The notes beneath the pieces are model-generated. The model saw nothing but the letters and a program-made list of their open reading frames with translations. It was not told where the DNA came from and made no database searches. Of a DNA stretch of 7,492 bases, positions 1 through 7,253 are shown one piece after another; position 1 is the stretch's first letter; each line of letters starts with the position of its first letter. This DNA is from an uncultured Holophagaceae bacterium (GTDB lineage Bacteria; Acidobacteriota; Holophagae; Holophagales; Holophagaceae). Where the stretch lies: assembly GCA_903927605.1 (NCBI GenBank), contig CAIYNT010000064.1, positions 1 to 7,492 on the forward strand, written 5' to 3'. The translations under genes were made by a program, and so were the position numbers.

Positions 1-229
1 GCAGGGTGTTGTCGGTCCTGAAGGTGGAGATCACCAGGCTGTAGCCCGCGGCCATGGTGAAGCTGGGGGCCACCAGGCCATTCAGGTAGTTCAGCCAGTC
101 GGGGCGGAGGCCCGCGTGCAGCCAGACATTGACCGCATGCACCTCGATCATCACGATCACCGCCCAGCCCCGCAGCTGGTCGATCCAGTCGCAGCGCTTG
201 GAGGGGGTCAGGTCATTCCAGGTGGACAT
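1..229 (-). CDS. Partial membrane acyltransferase, DUF1624 / heparan-alpha-glucosaminide N-acetyltransferase-like (N-terminus only)
   Basis: Translating the minus strand from the ATG at 229-227 gives 76 codons with no stop before the window edge, so only the N-terminus is present. It begins MSTWNDLTPSKRCDWIDQLR, then has a hydrophobic stretch (GWAVIVMIEVHAVNVWL, about residues 21-37), a short loop, and a second stretch containing NGLVAPSFTMAAGYSL (about 51-66). The order D-x-LRG-hydrophobic-H followed by a NG-x-x-APSF-x-x-x-AG helix resembles the start of bacterial DUF1624 membrane acyltransferases, which are predicted to move acyl groups across the inner membrane. The start at 229 is preferred because GAGG lies 6 nt upstream; an in-frame ATG at 241 has no ribosome site. 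The gene is divergent from comF across 176 nt. Family assignment is from motif recall, and the substrate is unknown. An acyltransferase-3 type protein is the main alternative. Confidence 0.65.
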   Translation of the reverse strand, partial: MSTWNDLTPSKRCDWIDQLRGWAVIVMIEVHAVNVWLHAGLRPDWLNYLNGLVAPSFTMAAGYSLVISTFRTDNTL

Positions 230-394
230 GGAGAGCCTCATGGCGGTTCAGAGCGACAGCGCTCGCAGAGTTGGGAGAGAAATCGGGACGACCGAGGGTT
301 GCTGAGCAAGGATGCCACGGCTCCCGGTTTTCTCCGCGGACCTCTGCCGACACGGCGCTCTCGGCGAGGGGCTCCCCCAGGGGCTGCGGACCGC

Positions 395-400
395 TATCAT
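395..400 (+). promoter_or_regulatory. Candidate -10 box (TATCAT) just upstream of comF, possibly giving a leaderless mRNA
   Basis: TATCAT matches five of six bases of the sigma-70 -10 consensus and ends 5 nt before the comF ATG at 406. Transcription from it would start at or next to the start codon. No Shine-Dalgarno sequence is visible within 15 nt of that ATG. No good -35 element lies 16-18 nt upstream (sequence there is GCTCCCCC), so the promoter call is weak. Confidence 0.28.
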
Positions 401-405
401 GCCCC

Positions 406-1110
406 ATGCTTCCGGCCTTCCTCCAGGTGCGACTGGCCCAGGCGCGGGGTTCCCTGCTCCTGTGCCGGGGCTGTCTCGACCCCGTGCGCGCGGGCGCGGA
501 GGCGGGACTTTGTGCCCGCTGCTGGAGCGGTCTGCTGCCCTTGCCTGAGGGCCGGTGCCGCCGCTGCGCGCTGATCCATGCGGAGGGGGATTGTCCTGAG
601 GCCACGGCCTGGGAGCTTGGCGATGCGCTCTGGGACTACCACGGCGGGCGGCCACCCCTGGGCGTCCTGCTGCTGCCGGGCATCAAGCAGGGCGAGTCGG
701 GCTGGCGCCGGGCGCTCCTGGGACGGCTGGCCCCGGCGCCCCTGCCGGACTGGGCCGCCGAAGTGGATCACGTGACCTCTGTGCCCAGCACACCGCTCCA
801 GCGCCTGCTGCGCGGCTTCGACCTCAGTGCGGAGGCCGCCGGCTTGGTCGCCGGCCGGATCGGCCGGCCCTTCACGCCCATGCTCTCCAAAGCCTGGTCC
901 AGCGGTCGCCAGGCCGCTCGCACGGAGAGCCAGCGGCGGCGGCTGCCCCGCCAGGCCATCGCCCTGCGGCGTGGGGTCCAACCGCGGGGGATCGTCCTGC
1001 TGGTGGACGATGTCTGGACCACGGGCACCACCCTACTCCGCTGCGCCCAGGCCCTGCGGGCGGGCGGCGCCGGGGAAGTGCGGGTGCTGACGCTGTTCAG
1101 GGCCCTGTAG
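406..1110 (+). CDS. comF: ComF family phosphoribosyltransferase-like protein
   Basis: This 234-residue protein has the ComF layout. An N-terminal cysteine cluster has CxxC pairs at C20/C23, C36/C39 and C51/C54 plus C63, and probably binds zinc. The middle motif VTSVPSTPLQRLLRGFD (about 124-140) corresponds to the family's VP-x-x-x-RGF block. A C-terminal PRPP-binding loop, VLLVDDVWTTGTTL (about 197-210), is the type I phosphoribosyltransferase signature with its two acidic residues and TTG-T. ComF proteins are cytoplasmic and support DNA uptake during natural transformation in several bacteria; related proteins occur in species not known to be competent. I chose the ATG at 406 because homology begins just after it. 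The same frame extends to an ATG at 271, but those 45 residues look non-coding. No ribosome site is visible; a TATCAT box ends 5 nt upstream. No other competence gene is in the window. Confidence 0.88.
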   Translation: MLPAFLQVRLAQARGSLLLCRGCLDPVRAGAEAGLCARCWSGLLPLPEGRCRRCALIHAEGDCPEATAWELGDALWDYHGGRPPLGVLLLPGIKQGESGWRRALLGRLAPAPLPDWAAEVDHVTSVPSTPLQRLLRGFDLSAEAAGLVAGRIGRPFTPMLSKAWSSGRQAARTESQRRRLPRQAIALRRGVQPRGIVLLVDDVWTTGTTLLRCAQALRAGGAGEVRVLTLFRAL

Positions 1111-1118
1111 GGTGGATT

Positions 1119-1166
1119 CCGCCTACAAGGGCGCCAGCTTAGGCGGTTGACCTGGCAACACTTTTT
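1119..1166 (+). terminator. Weak terminator-like structure between convergent comF and kinase genes
   Basis: CCGCCTA (1119-1125) and TAGGCGG (1140-1146) are perfect 7-base complements with a 14-nt loop. A second, competing small hairpin, GTTG (1146-1149) with CAAC (1156-1159), is followed after two bases by TTTTT at 1162-1166. The position, 8 nt after the comF stop and before the end of the opposing gene, suits a terminator for comF. The strong stem is too far from the T-run to be a classic intrinsic terminator, and the near stem has only 4 bp. On the minus strand there is no T-run, so it would serve the kinase gene poorly. Confidence 0.38.
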
Positions 1167-1182
1167 CAGGGAATGGTCAGGC

Positions 1183-1692
1183 TCAGCCAGTCAGGATCCG
1201 GCGGGTGGTTTCTTCGGGTGAATCGTCAGAGCTGTCGAGGAAGGACTCGGGGCTGAATGCCAGCCCGGTGAATTTGGCATGCAGGTGCGCGACCCGCTCT
1301 GCCCCGGCATGCCACCCCAACCGGCTGGCATCCCGAGCGACGGCCACTTCCACTCGGGGATGGAGCACCCACAGCCTCCATTCGACACTCTGCGATTCAA
1401 ACCAGGACCGGTATTCGTGAAAGGCTTCGGGCGGGGATTCGTGGATGGTGGCATCGATCACGATCCGTTGCCCCTTCCGAAGCGCAGCGTTGATCGCGGC
1501 GAAGACGGCCTCGTGGACCCGCTGCCGTTTAAGACGGTGTTCCTCCGAGCCGAACGGGCCACGCTGCTTCCCGAACCGCTCTTGCCACAGATCGTCCTCG
1601 GAAATGCGAAACCAGCCGGCCTTGGCCAGGTTCAAAGCGATCGTTGTTTTGCCGCTGCCGCAAGTGCCAGTCAGAAGGAGGACGGGATTCAT
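1183..1692 (-). CDS. Small P-loop kinase / AAA_33-type ATPase of unknown substrate
   Basis: The 169-residue product starts MNPVLLLTGTCGSGKTTIAL, with a textbook Walker A motif GTCGSGKT at residues 9-16. ISEDDLW (about 30-36) sits where small-molecule and nucleotide kinases have an acidic substrate-binding segment. IVIDATIHE (about 77-84) looks like the strand bearing the catalytic acid. The basic stretch ARDASRLGWHAGAERV (about 119-134) may form a lid. The size and order match the zeta-toxin / gluconate kinase / chloramphenicol phosphotransferase-like fold group, but no specific substrate can be read. The start ATG is 36 nt after the old-yellow-enzyme stop on the same strand, so it could be the last gene of that transcript. 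No Shine-Dalgarno is visible; the upstream sequence is pyrimidine-rich. Its GC is lower than its neighbours (sampled lines 55-68%, against 72% in one sampled line of the neighbouring gene), which hints at separate ancestry. No antitoxin-like gene adjoins it. Confidence 0.8.
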   Translation of the reverse strand: MNPVLLLTGTCGSGKTTIALNLAKAGWFRISEDDLWQERFGKQRGPFGSEEHRLKRQRVHEAVFAAINAALRKGQRIVIDATIHESPPEAFHEYRSWFESQSVEWRLWVLHPRVEVAVARDASRLGWHAGAERVAHLHAKFTGLAFSPESFLDSSDDSPEETTRRILTG

Positions 1693-1728
1693 CGGGGAGG
1701 GTTCCGAAGGGCGAGTGGTCGTCGACAG

Positions 1729-2823
1729 TCAGGCTAGAGGCTGCCTCAGCGGCACGGCCCCCTTCGCTCCCCGGGCGTAGGAAGCGGGCCAGGGCGTTTC
1801 GGCGCCGAGTTCCTGCGCGGCGCGCAGGGGCCAGCGGGGGTTGCGCAGCAGCTCCCGGGCCAGCAGGATCAGATCGGCGGAACCCTCGACCAGGATCTGC
1901 TCCGCCTGCCGCGGCTCAGTGATGAGGCCCACGGCACCGGTGGGGAGCCCGGCTTCGGCACGGATTCGCGCGGCGAAGGGCACCTGGTAGCCGGGGCCCA
2001 GGGGAATTTTCGCTCCGGCCACACCGCCGCCGGAGGAGCAGTCCACCAGGTCCACGCCCAGGGCCCGGAGTTCTTTCGCCAGCTCGACGGACTGGTCGAT
2101 GTCCCAGCCGCCCTCCGTCCAATCCGTGGCGGAGAGGCGCACCAGCAGCGGCAGCTCTTCCGGCAGGATGCTGCGCAGGGCGCCGACGACTTCCCGCACC
2201 AGGCGGGTGCGGTTCTCCCAGGAGCCGCCGTAGGCATCCTGACGCTGGTTCGAGAGCGGTGACAGGAACTGATGCAGCAGATAGCCGTGGGCAGCATGCA
2301 CCTCGATCACCTGGAAACCCGCGGCCAGGGCACGGCGGGCCGCATCCATGAAGGCATCGATCACCGCCACGATTCCTGCCTCGTCCAGGGCCAGGGGCAG
2401 GGTCCAGCCCGTGTCGAAGGGCAGGGCGCTGGGGGCCACGGGTGTCCAGCCTCCTGCGGTCGGCGGGATGCTGCCGCTGCCCTTCCATGGCGCGGGGTTC
2501 GAGGCCTTGCGACCCGCGTGGGCCAGCTGGATGCCGGGCACCGCACCCTGGGATTTGATGAAGCGGACGCACCGGGCCAACCCCTCGGCCTGGGCCATGT
2601 TCCAGATACCGAGATCGTCGGGGCTGATGCGGCCCTCGGGAACGATGGCCGCGGCCTCCGTGAGCACGAGCCCGGCGCCGCCCTGGGCCAGCCCGCCCAG
2701 GTGGACCAGGTGCCAGTCATTCGGCATCCCGTCCGTGGCCTGATACTGGCACATGGGTGACACGGCGATGCGGTTGGACAGCGTGAGGCCGCGGAGGGTG
2801 AGGGGCTGGAAGAGGTGGGACAT
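1729..2823 (-). CDS. NADH:flavin oxidoreductase of the old yellow enzyme family (YqjM/XenA type)
   Basis: This 364-residue protein is full length for the XenA-like branch. It should be an FMN-dependent TIM-barrel enzyme that uses NAD(P)H to reduce activated C=C bonds of enals, enones and similar electrophiles or xenobiotics in the cytoplasm. Visible landmarks are SPMCQYQ with the redox-tuning Cys25 and Tyr27, NDWHLVHLG (35-43), Q99 with HAGRKA (102-107), and the substrate-anion-binding pair H176/H179 followed by Tyr182 in EVHAAHGYLLHQFLSPLSN. DAYGGSWENRTR (196-207) follows, with C-terminal flavin-phosphate-site sequence around VGLITEP and LARELLRNP. Cys25 and the HxxH arrangement mark the thermophilic-like (YqjM) class and not the classical yeast OYE class. 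The ATG at 2823 is supported by GGAG 6 nt upstream. It lies 71 nt downstream of the GTPase gene, with a strong hairpin in the gap, and 36 nt upstream of the kinase gene. The physiological substrate is unknown. Confidence 0.94.
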   Translation of the reverse strand: MSHLFQPLTLRGLTLSNRIAVSPMCQYQATDGMPNDWHLVHLGGLAQGGAGLVLTEAAAIVPEGRISPDDLGIWNMAQAEGLARCVRFIKSQGAVPGIQLAHAGRKASNPAPWKGSGSIPPTAGGWTPVAPSALPFDTGWTLPLALDEAGIVAVIDAFMDAARRALAAGFQVIEVHAAHGYLLHQFLSPLSNQRQDAYGGSWENRTRLVREVVGALRSILPEELPLLVRLSATDWTEGGWDIDQSVELAKELRALGVDLVDCSSGGGVAGAKIPLGPGYQVPFAARIRAEAGLPTGAVGLITEPRQAEQILVEGSADLILLARELLRNPRWPLRAAQELGAETPWPASYARGAKGAVPLRQPLA

Positions 2824-2855
2824 GGGTGGCTCCGAGACCTCTGAGCGTACAGGAA

Positions 2856-2881
2856 GCGGGAGGGCCCGAGGTCCCTCCCGC
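2856..2881 (-). terminator. GC-rich hairpin between the GTPase and old-yellow-enzyme genes (terminator or processing element)
   Basis: GCGGGAGGG (2856-2864) and CCCTCCCGC (2873-2881) are perfect 9-base complements with an 8-nt loop. On the minus strand this hairpin starts 13 nt after the GTPase stop codon and ends 32 nt before the OYE start codon. There is no T-run after it in either direction (TTCCT on the minus strand). It may therefore cause partial termination, stabilise the upstream mRNA end, or mark the end of a separate GTPase transcript. Confidence 0.5.
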
Positions 2882-2894
2882 GCAGAAACCTGGG

Positions 2895-4214
2895 TTACAG
2901 GCCCAACATCTTCCGCACCTCCGCCTCCAGCACCCCCTCGCGGATCTCGGCCAGGTCGTAGCGGACGCGGGTCATGGGCTTGGACACTTTCAGGACGCGG
3001 GTGAGGTCGATGGGCGTGCCGCTGAGCACCACGTCGCAGGGCGTGGCCTCGATGGTGGCCTCGAGGTCCCGCACCTGGTGCTCGCCGTAGCCCATGGCAG
3101 GCAGGATGCCCTTGGCGTTGGGGTACTTCCGGTAGGTGGCGGCGATGGAGTCCACGGCGTAGGGTGTGGGATCCACGATTTCGTGGGCCCCCGCGGCTTT
3201 GGCGGCCACGACGCCCGCACCGTAGGTCATGGAGCCGTGGGTCAGCGTCGGGCCGTCTTCGATGACCAGGGCCCGCTTCCCTCTCACCAGGTCGGGCCGG
3301 TCACAGGTCACGGGGCTGTTGGCGCGGATGACCCGGGCCCTGGGATTCACCTTTGCGGCATTGGCCTCGATGGCCTTGATGTCTGCCTCCTTGGCGCTGT
3401 CGCACTTGTTGATGAGGATGAGGTCGGCCATGCGGAAGTTGGCCTCGCCGGGGTGGTAGGCCAACTCGTGGCCGGAACGAAGGGGATCGGCGATGCAGAT
3501 GTGCAGGTCGCTCTTGTAGAAGGGCAGGTCGTTGTTGCCGCCGTCCCAGAGGATCACGTCCGCCTCCTGCTCAGCGCTGCGGATGATCTGCTCGTAGTCC
3601 ACGCCCGCATAGACCACGAAGCCATAATCGATGTGCGGCTCGTACTCTTCGCGCTCCTCGATGGTGCAGTGGTGCTTGTCCAGGTCGCCGTAGTCCGCGA
3701 AGCGCTGGCAGGCCTGCCGGGCCAGATCGCCGTAGGGCATGGGGTGGCGGATGGCGACCACCTTTTTGCCCAGCTTCTTGAGGATGTTGCTGATGAAGCG
3801 CGTGGTCTGGCTCTTGCCCGCGCCGGTGCGGACGGCGGTGATGCCGATGACCGGTTTCGACGACTTGATCATCGTCTTGTCGGCACCCAGCAGCTCGAAG
3901 TCGCAGCCGTGGGCGATGCAGAGGCTGGCCAGGTGCATCACGGTGGTGTGGGTGACATCGGAGTAGGAGAACACCGCGGCATCCGGTTTCTCCCGCTGGA
4001 TCAGATCCGCCAGCTCGGACTCATCGAAGATGGGAATCCCTCCCGGGTACAGCTTGCCGGCCAGCTCGGCGGGGTAGCGGCGGCCCGCGATGTCGGGGAT
4101 CTGAGTGGCGGTGAAGGCCACCACCTGATAGTCCGGATTGTCCCGGTAGACGGTATTGAAATTATGGAAGTCGCGTCCTGCGGCTCCCAGGATCACCACG
4201 CGTCGTGTCGCCAT
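2895..4214 (-). CDS. P-loop GTPase / cyclic 2,3-diphosphoglycerate synthetase-like protein
   Basis: The 439-residue product belongs to the family annotated by homology to archaeal cyclic 2,3-diphosphoglycerate synthetase. It starts MATRRVVILGAAGRDFHNFN, a Rossmann-like Gly-rich strand with the family's RDFHNFN block. A second domain begins near residue 121 with GITAVRTGAGKSQ (124-136), a Walker A loop. DVILWDGGNNDLPF (219-232) looks like the Walker B region, and LINKCD (267-272) resembles the NKxD guanine-specificity motif. GPTLTHGSMTYGAG (321-334) is a further conserved loop. The ATG at 4214 is chosen over an in-frame GTG at 4250 because GGGAGG lies 9 nt upstream and homology begins at MATRR. 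In archaea the enzyme closes 2,3-diphosphoglycerate into a cyclic thermoprotectant using ATP. The role of bacterial relatives is not established, and a cDPG product here is doubtful. It heads the minus-strand trio. Confidence 0.88.
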   Translation of the reverse strand: MATRRVVILGAAGRDFHNFNTVYRDNPDYQVVAFTATQIPDIAGRRYPAELAGKLYPGGIPIFDESELADLIQREKPDAAVFSYSDVTHTTVMHLASLCIAHGCDFELLGADKTMIKSSKPVIGITAVRTGAGKSQTTRFISNILKKLGKKVVAIRHPMPYGDLARQACQRFADYGDLDKHHCTIEEREEYEPHIDYGFVVYAGVDYEQIIRSAEQEADVILWDGGNNDLPFYKSDLHICIADPLRSGHELAYHPGEANFRMADLILINKCDSAKEADIKAIEANAAKVNPRARVIRANSPVTCDRPDLVRGKRALVIEDGPTLTHGSMTYGAGVVAAKAAGAHEIVDPTPYAVDSIAATYRKYPNAKGILPAMGYGEHQVRDLEATIEATPCDVVLSGTPIDLTRVLKVSKPMTRVRYDLAEIREGVLEAEVRKMLGL

Positions 4215-4367
4215 GACACTATGCCTCCCGGTCCAGCGGAGGGCCGACACGCTCGGTGGTGGCAGTCCTGGCCCTGCGCGACCCAGGGAGGATAGCCCTC
4301 TGGGGAATGGATTGAGAAGGAGTGTGTGGCTTGAATCACAAGTTCGGGATGGGTCTATGCTTTTCCC
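4215..4367. promoter_or_regulatory. Divergent promoter region between GTPase and DUF748 genes
   Basis: These 153 nt must drive both the leftward GTPase transcript and the rightward DUF748 gene. For the minus strand, TATCCT (complement of 4290-4295) is a possible -10, but no matching -35 is seen 17 nt away. It lies in an imperfect inverted repeat, CCCAGGG (4282-4288) with CTCTGGG (4298-4304), whose arms pair with one bulge and could be an operator. A short inverted repeat CTTG-N5-CAAG lies at 4330-4342. All of these are pattern observations without support from a known regulator. Confidence 0.35.
4331..4361 (+). promoter_or_regulatory. Candidate sigma-70 promoter for the DUF748 gene, possibly leaderless
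   Basis: TTGAAT (4331-4336) resembles a -35 box and TATGCT (4356-4361) a -10 box, separated by 19 nt, slightly longer than the usual 17. The -10 box ends 6 nt before the ATG at 4368, so transcription would begin at the start codon. No Shine-Dalgarno sequence precedes the ATG (the spacer is TTTCCC), which agrees with a leaderless message. Confidence 0.4.
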
Positions 4368-7253
4368 ATGCCCATTCCAGCACTCCTCTCAGCCTTCTTC
4401 CGCCGCTGGCGGCGCCTGATCCTCGTCTTGGCGGGCCTCTACGGATTGTGGGTCCTGGCAGGCTTCTTCCTAGTCCCCGCCCTGGTCCGGCCCCGCCTTG
4501 AGCGGGAGGCCACCCAGGCTCTGAAACGACCGGTCACCGTGGCCAAACTGGGGTTCAATCCATTCACCTTCGGGGTCACGGCCGAGGGTCTGCGCGTAGC
4601 GGAACGTGACGGCGGCGACTGGATCACCCTTCGGCGACTCTACGTGGACTACGATTTCTGGCGCCTGCTCCGCCACACGGTGGGCTTCTCCATGGTCGAG
4701 GTGCAGGGCCTCACCTTCCGCGCCTCGCTGGATGCCAAGGGGCGTCTCAACTTCCAGGACCTCCTCGAGGGGGATGGCAGGCCCGAAGAGAAGGACTCGG
4801 CCAAGGCCTCAAGCTGGGTCCTGGATGTGCGCCACTTCCAGTTGCGGGAGGGCCGGGTCGAATTCCAGGATCGCTCCGAGGCGGCCCCATTCCAGACGGT
4901 GGTGGGACCCATCGCCTTCACGCTCGATGGCTTGCGCACCGAAGTGGGCCATCGCAGCGGCGTGTCGCTGGAGGCCTGGACCGAGGCCAGGGAACACCTC
5001 TCCTGGAAGGGGGATCTCGGCTTCCAGCCCTTCGCCTCCAAGGGCAGCCTGCTGCTGGAAAACCTCTCGCTGCCCAAGTACCGGCCCTACGAGCAGGAGC
5101 AGGTCACCACGGAGATTCGCAGCGGCACCGCCGCAGTCCATTCCCAGTACCGTATCGAGTGGGGGCAGGGTCACCATGTGGCAGAGCTCTCCGAGCTGGG
5201 GCTCACCCTCAAGGACGTGAAGCTGGCCGAGCGCGGTGTGACCGAGCCCGCCGTGGAGGTGCCGTTCCTGGAGATCCGCAATGGCAAGATGGACCTGCTG
5301 GCATCTTCGCTGGAGCTGGGTTCCATCACGGCGGACCAGGGCGTGGTGCGCCTTCAGCTGGCCAAGGAGGGCGGTCTGAATCTGGGGCGCCTCTTCGCCC
5401 CGTCCAAACCCAAGGTCAAAAAGTCCGATGAGAAACCCTTCAAGCTGCTCATCCGCGACCTGGCGCTCAAGGGGTTCCGCCTGGGCTGGGAGGACCTGGG
5501 TCCGGCCCGCCCGGTGAAGGTGGAGGCTACGGATGTGAACCTGCACTGGCAGGACCTGTCCCTGGATCCGGCGGCGACCAGCAAGGCCTCGCTGGAGCTG
5601 AAGCTGGCCACCGGCTCCCTGAAGCTCGACGGGAGCCTGGCCCCGTTCAAGACCACCGGGGATCTGACACTCAAGGCGGATGCACTGGAGCTGGGCACCT
5701 GGGATCCCTATCTGGACTCGGCCCTGGACCTGCGCGTCGCCTCCGGGAAACTGGGGGTGGATGGCCGTCTGCGCTATGCCTTCGAGGGGCGCAAGACCGA
5801 TGGCCTTTCCTTCCTGGGTGGAGCCTCGGTGCAGAAATTGGAGGTGCGGGACGTGGCCCAGAACGAGCCCTTCCTCCGCTGGAAGCAACTGCGGATTTCC
5901 GGCGCGGATCTGCGCACGGCACCCTTCTCCGTGGCCATCCAGGCCGTGGACTGGACCGATCCCGAGGGTCGTCTGGTGGTGCAGCCCGATGGCAGCACCA
6001 ACGTGGCCCGGGCCCTCCGGCTGGAGCAAGGAAAGGATCAAGGGGCCAAGCCCGCCCCCGTGGCCGCCTCCGCCCTTCCACCCACGCCGGCCACAGCGCC
6101 GGATCTGACCATCACGAAGTTCAACATCTCGGGTGGCCGGCTCAGCTTCATCGACCGCTCGGTGCAGCCCAACGCAGCCCTGGTACTGAGCGATCTGGAA
6201 GGCTCGTACCTCGGCCTGTCCAGCCGTCCCGAGACCGCCTCGAAGGTGGACTTCCGGGGCCGGGCCGGGGGCCTCGCGCCCATCACCATCACGGGCCACG
6301 CCATGCCCCTGCGCAACGATCGTGACACCGACGTGATCCTGAAGATCCTAGGCGCCGACCTCACGGACTTCACGCCCTACACCGGCAAGTACCTGGGCTA
6401 CACCGTGCAGAAGGGCAAGCTCGATGTGGACGCGCACCTGCGCATCGACCACCGCAATCTGAAAGCCGAGAACGCTGTGAAGCTGGATCAGTTCTACCTG
6501 GGTGAGAAGGTGGAGAGTCCCGAAGCCACGCATCTCCCGGTGAAGCTGGGCCTGGCGATCCTGCGCGACCGTAAGGGCGTCATCGCCTTCGACCTGCCCA
6601 TCGAGGGGAGCCTCGATGATCCCGATGTGAAGTACGGCAAGCTGGTGTGGAAGGCCATCTTCGGGCTGCTGGGGAAGATCGCCACCTCCCCCTTCACCCT
6701 CATCGGCAAGCTCTTCGGCGGTGATTCGGGCGATCTCAGCAGCCTGGCCTTCGCACCCGGTTCGAGCGCCTTGGACGCTGCCGCCGCGCCCAAGCTGCAG
6801 GCCCTCGCGAAGGCGCTCCAGGAACGGCCGGAACTGAAGCTCGAAGCAGAGGGCGGCGTGGATGCGGACCAGGACGGTGCGGCCTTGCGCAAGGCCGCAC
6901 TGGAAGCCCTGCTTCGGCACACCCGCGCCTTGACCCTTAAGACCACGGATGAGTCCCCACTTTCTGCCGCCGAACGGGAGCGCTGGATCAAAGTCGCCTT
7001 CGCTGCCGCGTTCCCCGCCCCCAAGGAGGTGAAGAACTCAGAGCCTGCGCCCCAGCCGCCGCCGGCGGAAATGGAACAGCGCCTGCTCGGCCAGCTGAAG
7101 GTCGATCCAGCGGAGCTGGCCCAGCTTGCCGGTGCCCGCGCCAAGGGCGTCCTCGTCTGGCTCCTTGACACCGCCAAGGCCGATCCCCAGCGGGTCTTCC
7201 AGGTGCGCACCGGCCAGGCCAAGGGGGCCGTGGTGGCGTTCAGCCTGAAGTAG
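4368..7253 (+). CDS. DUF748 family AsmA-like envelope protein
   Basis: This 961-residue protein has a basic N-terminus (FRRWRR, residues 11-16) and one hydrophobic segment at about 17-40, giving a signal anchor with the rest in the periplasm. The next block, with KRPVTVAKLGFNPFTFGVTA (about 53-72), is the AsmA-like opening of DUF748 proteins. A long beta-rich body follows, and a Pro/Ala linker lies near 560-578. The most diagnostic part is the C-terminal third: FTPYTGKYLGYTVQKGKLDV from about 668, then GEKVESPEATHLPVKLGLAI, LPIEGSLDDPDVKYG, and the WKAIFGLLGKIATSPFTLIG block. It ends in an OmpA-like tail starting SSLAFAPGSSALD (about 791), with a closing ELAQLAGARAKGV motif. DUF748 proteins are related to AsmA/TamB/YhdP proteins, which carry lipids between membranes or help outer-membrane assembly; this role is inferred here. 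The gene is transcribed away from the GTPase and stands alone. Confidence 0.9.
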   Translation: MPIPALLSAFFRRWRRLILVLAGLYGLWVLAGFFLVPALVRPRLEREATQALKRPVTVAKLGFNPFTFGVTAEGLRVAERDGGDWITLRRLYVDYDFWRLLRHTVGFSMVEVQGLTFRASLDAKGRLNFQDLLEGDGRPEEKDSAKASSWVLDVRHFQLREGRVEFQDRSEAAPFQTVVGPIAFTLDGLRTEVGHRSGVSLEAWTEAREHLSWKGDLGFQPFASKGSLLLENLSLPKYRPYEQEQVTTEIRSGTAAVHSQYRIEWGQGHHVAELSELGLTLKDVKLAERGVTEPAVEVPFLEIRNGKMDLLASSLELGSITADQGVVRLQLAKEGGLNLGRLFAPSKPKVKKSDEKPFKLLIRDLALKGFRLGWEDLGPARPVKVEATDVNLHWQDLSLDPAATSKASLELKLATGSLKLDGSLAPFKTTGDLTLKADALELGTWDPYLDSALDLRVASGKLGVDGRLRYAFEGRKTDGLSFLGGASVQKLEVRDVAQNEPFLRWKQLRISGADLRTAPFSVAIQAVDWTDPEGRLVVQPDGSTNVARALRLEQGKDQGAKPAPVAASALPPTPATAPDLTITKFNISGGRLSFIDRSVQPNAALVLSDLEGSYLGLSSRPETASKVDFRGRAGGLAPITITGHAMPLRNDRDTDVILKILGADLTDFTPYTGKYLGYTVQKGKLDVDAHLRIDHRNLKAENAVKLDQFYLGEKVESPEATHLPVKLGLAILRDRKGVIAFDLPIEGSLDDPDVKYGKLVWKAIFGLLGKIATSPFTLIGKLFGGDSGDLSSLAFAPGSSALDAAAAPKLQALAKALQERPELKLEAEGGVDADQDGAALRKAALEALLRHTRALTLKTTDESPLSAAERERWIKVAFAAAFPAPKEVKNSEPAPQPPPAEMEQRLLGQLKVDPAELAQLAGARAKGVLVWLLDTAKADPQRVFQVRTGQAKGAVVAFSLK

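Noticed and set aside
271..405. N-terminal extension of comF to the ATG at 271
   Set aside because: The extra 45 residues show no domain pattern and are Arg/Ser/Gly-rich as expected for non-coding GC-rich DNA. The ComF cysteine cluster starts normally 20 residues after the ATG at 406.
213..655. Overlapping minus-strand open frames across the acyltransferase/comF divergent region
   Set aside because: They overlap the real start regions of both genes, are Arg/Pro/Ser-rich and have no motifs.
1183..1692. Zeta-type toxin of a toxin-antitoxin pair
   Set aside because: No small antitoxin-like gene adjoins it; the neighbour upstream is a full-length flavoenzyme. The kinase fold alone does not justify a toxin call.
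2826..4295. Long plus-strand open frame (489 codons) opposite the GTPase gene
   Set aside because: It is rich in Val/Gly/His/Asp with no recognisable motifs and exactly mirrors a well-conserved gene. High-GC codon use leaves the antisense frame open.
4327..4345. Sigma-54 type promoter (TGGC...) before the DUF748 gene
   Set aside because: A TGGC is present at 4327-4330 but there is no GC dinucleotide at the required spacing, so the -24/-12 pattern fails.
4809..6299. Long minus-strand open frame (496 codons) inside the DUF748 gene
   Set aside because: Its composition is Gly/Gln/Leu-rich without family motifs, while the sense strand carries continuous DUF748 similarity. It is a high-GC shadow.
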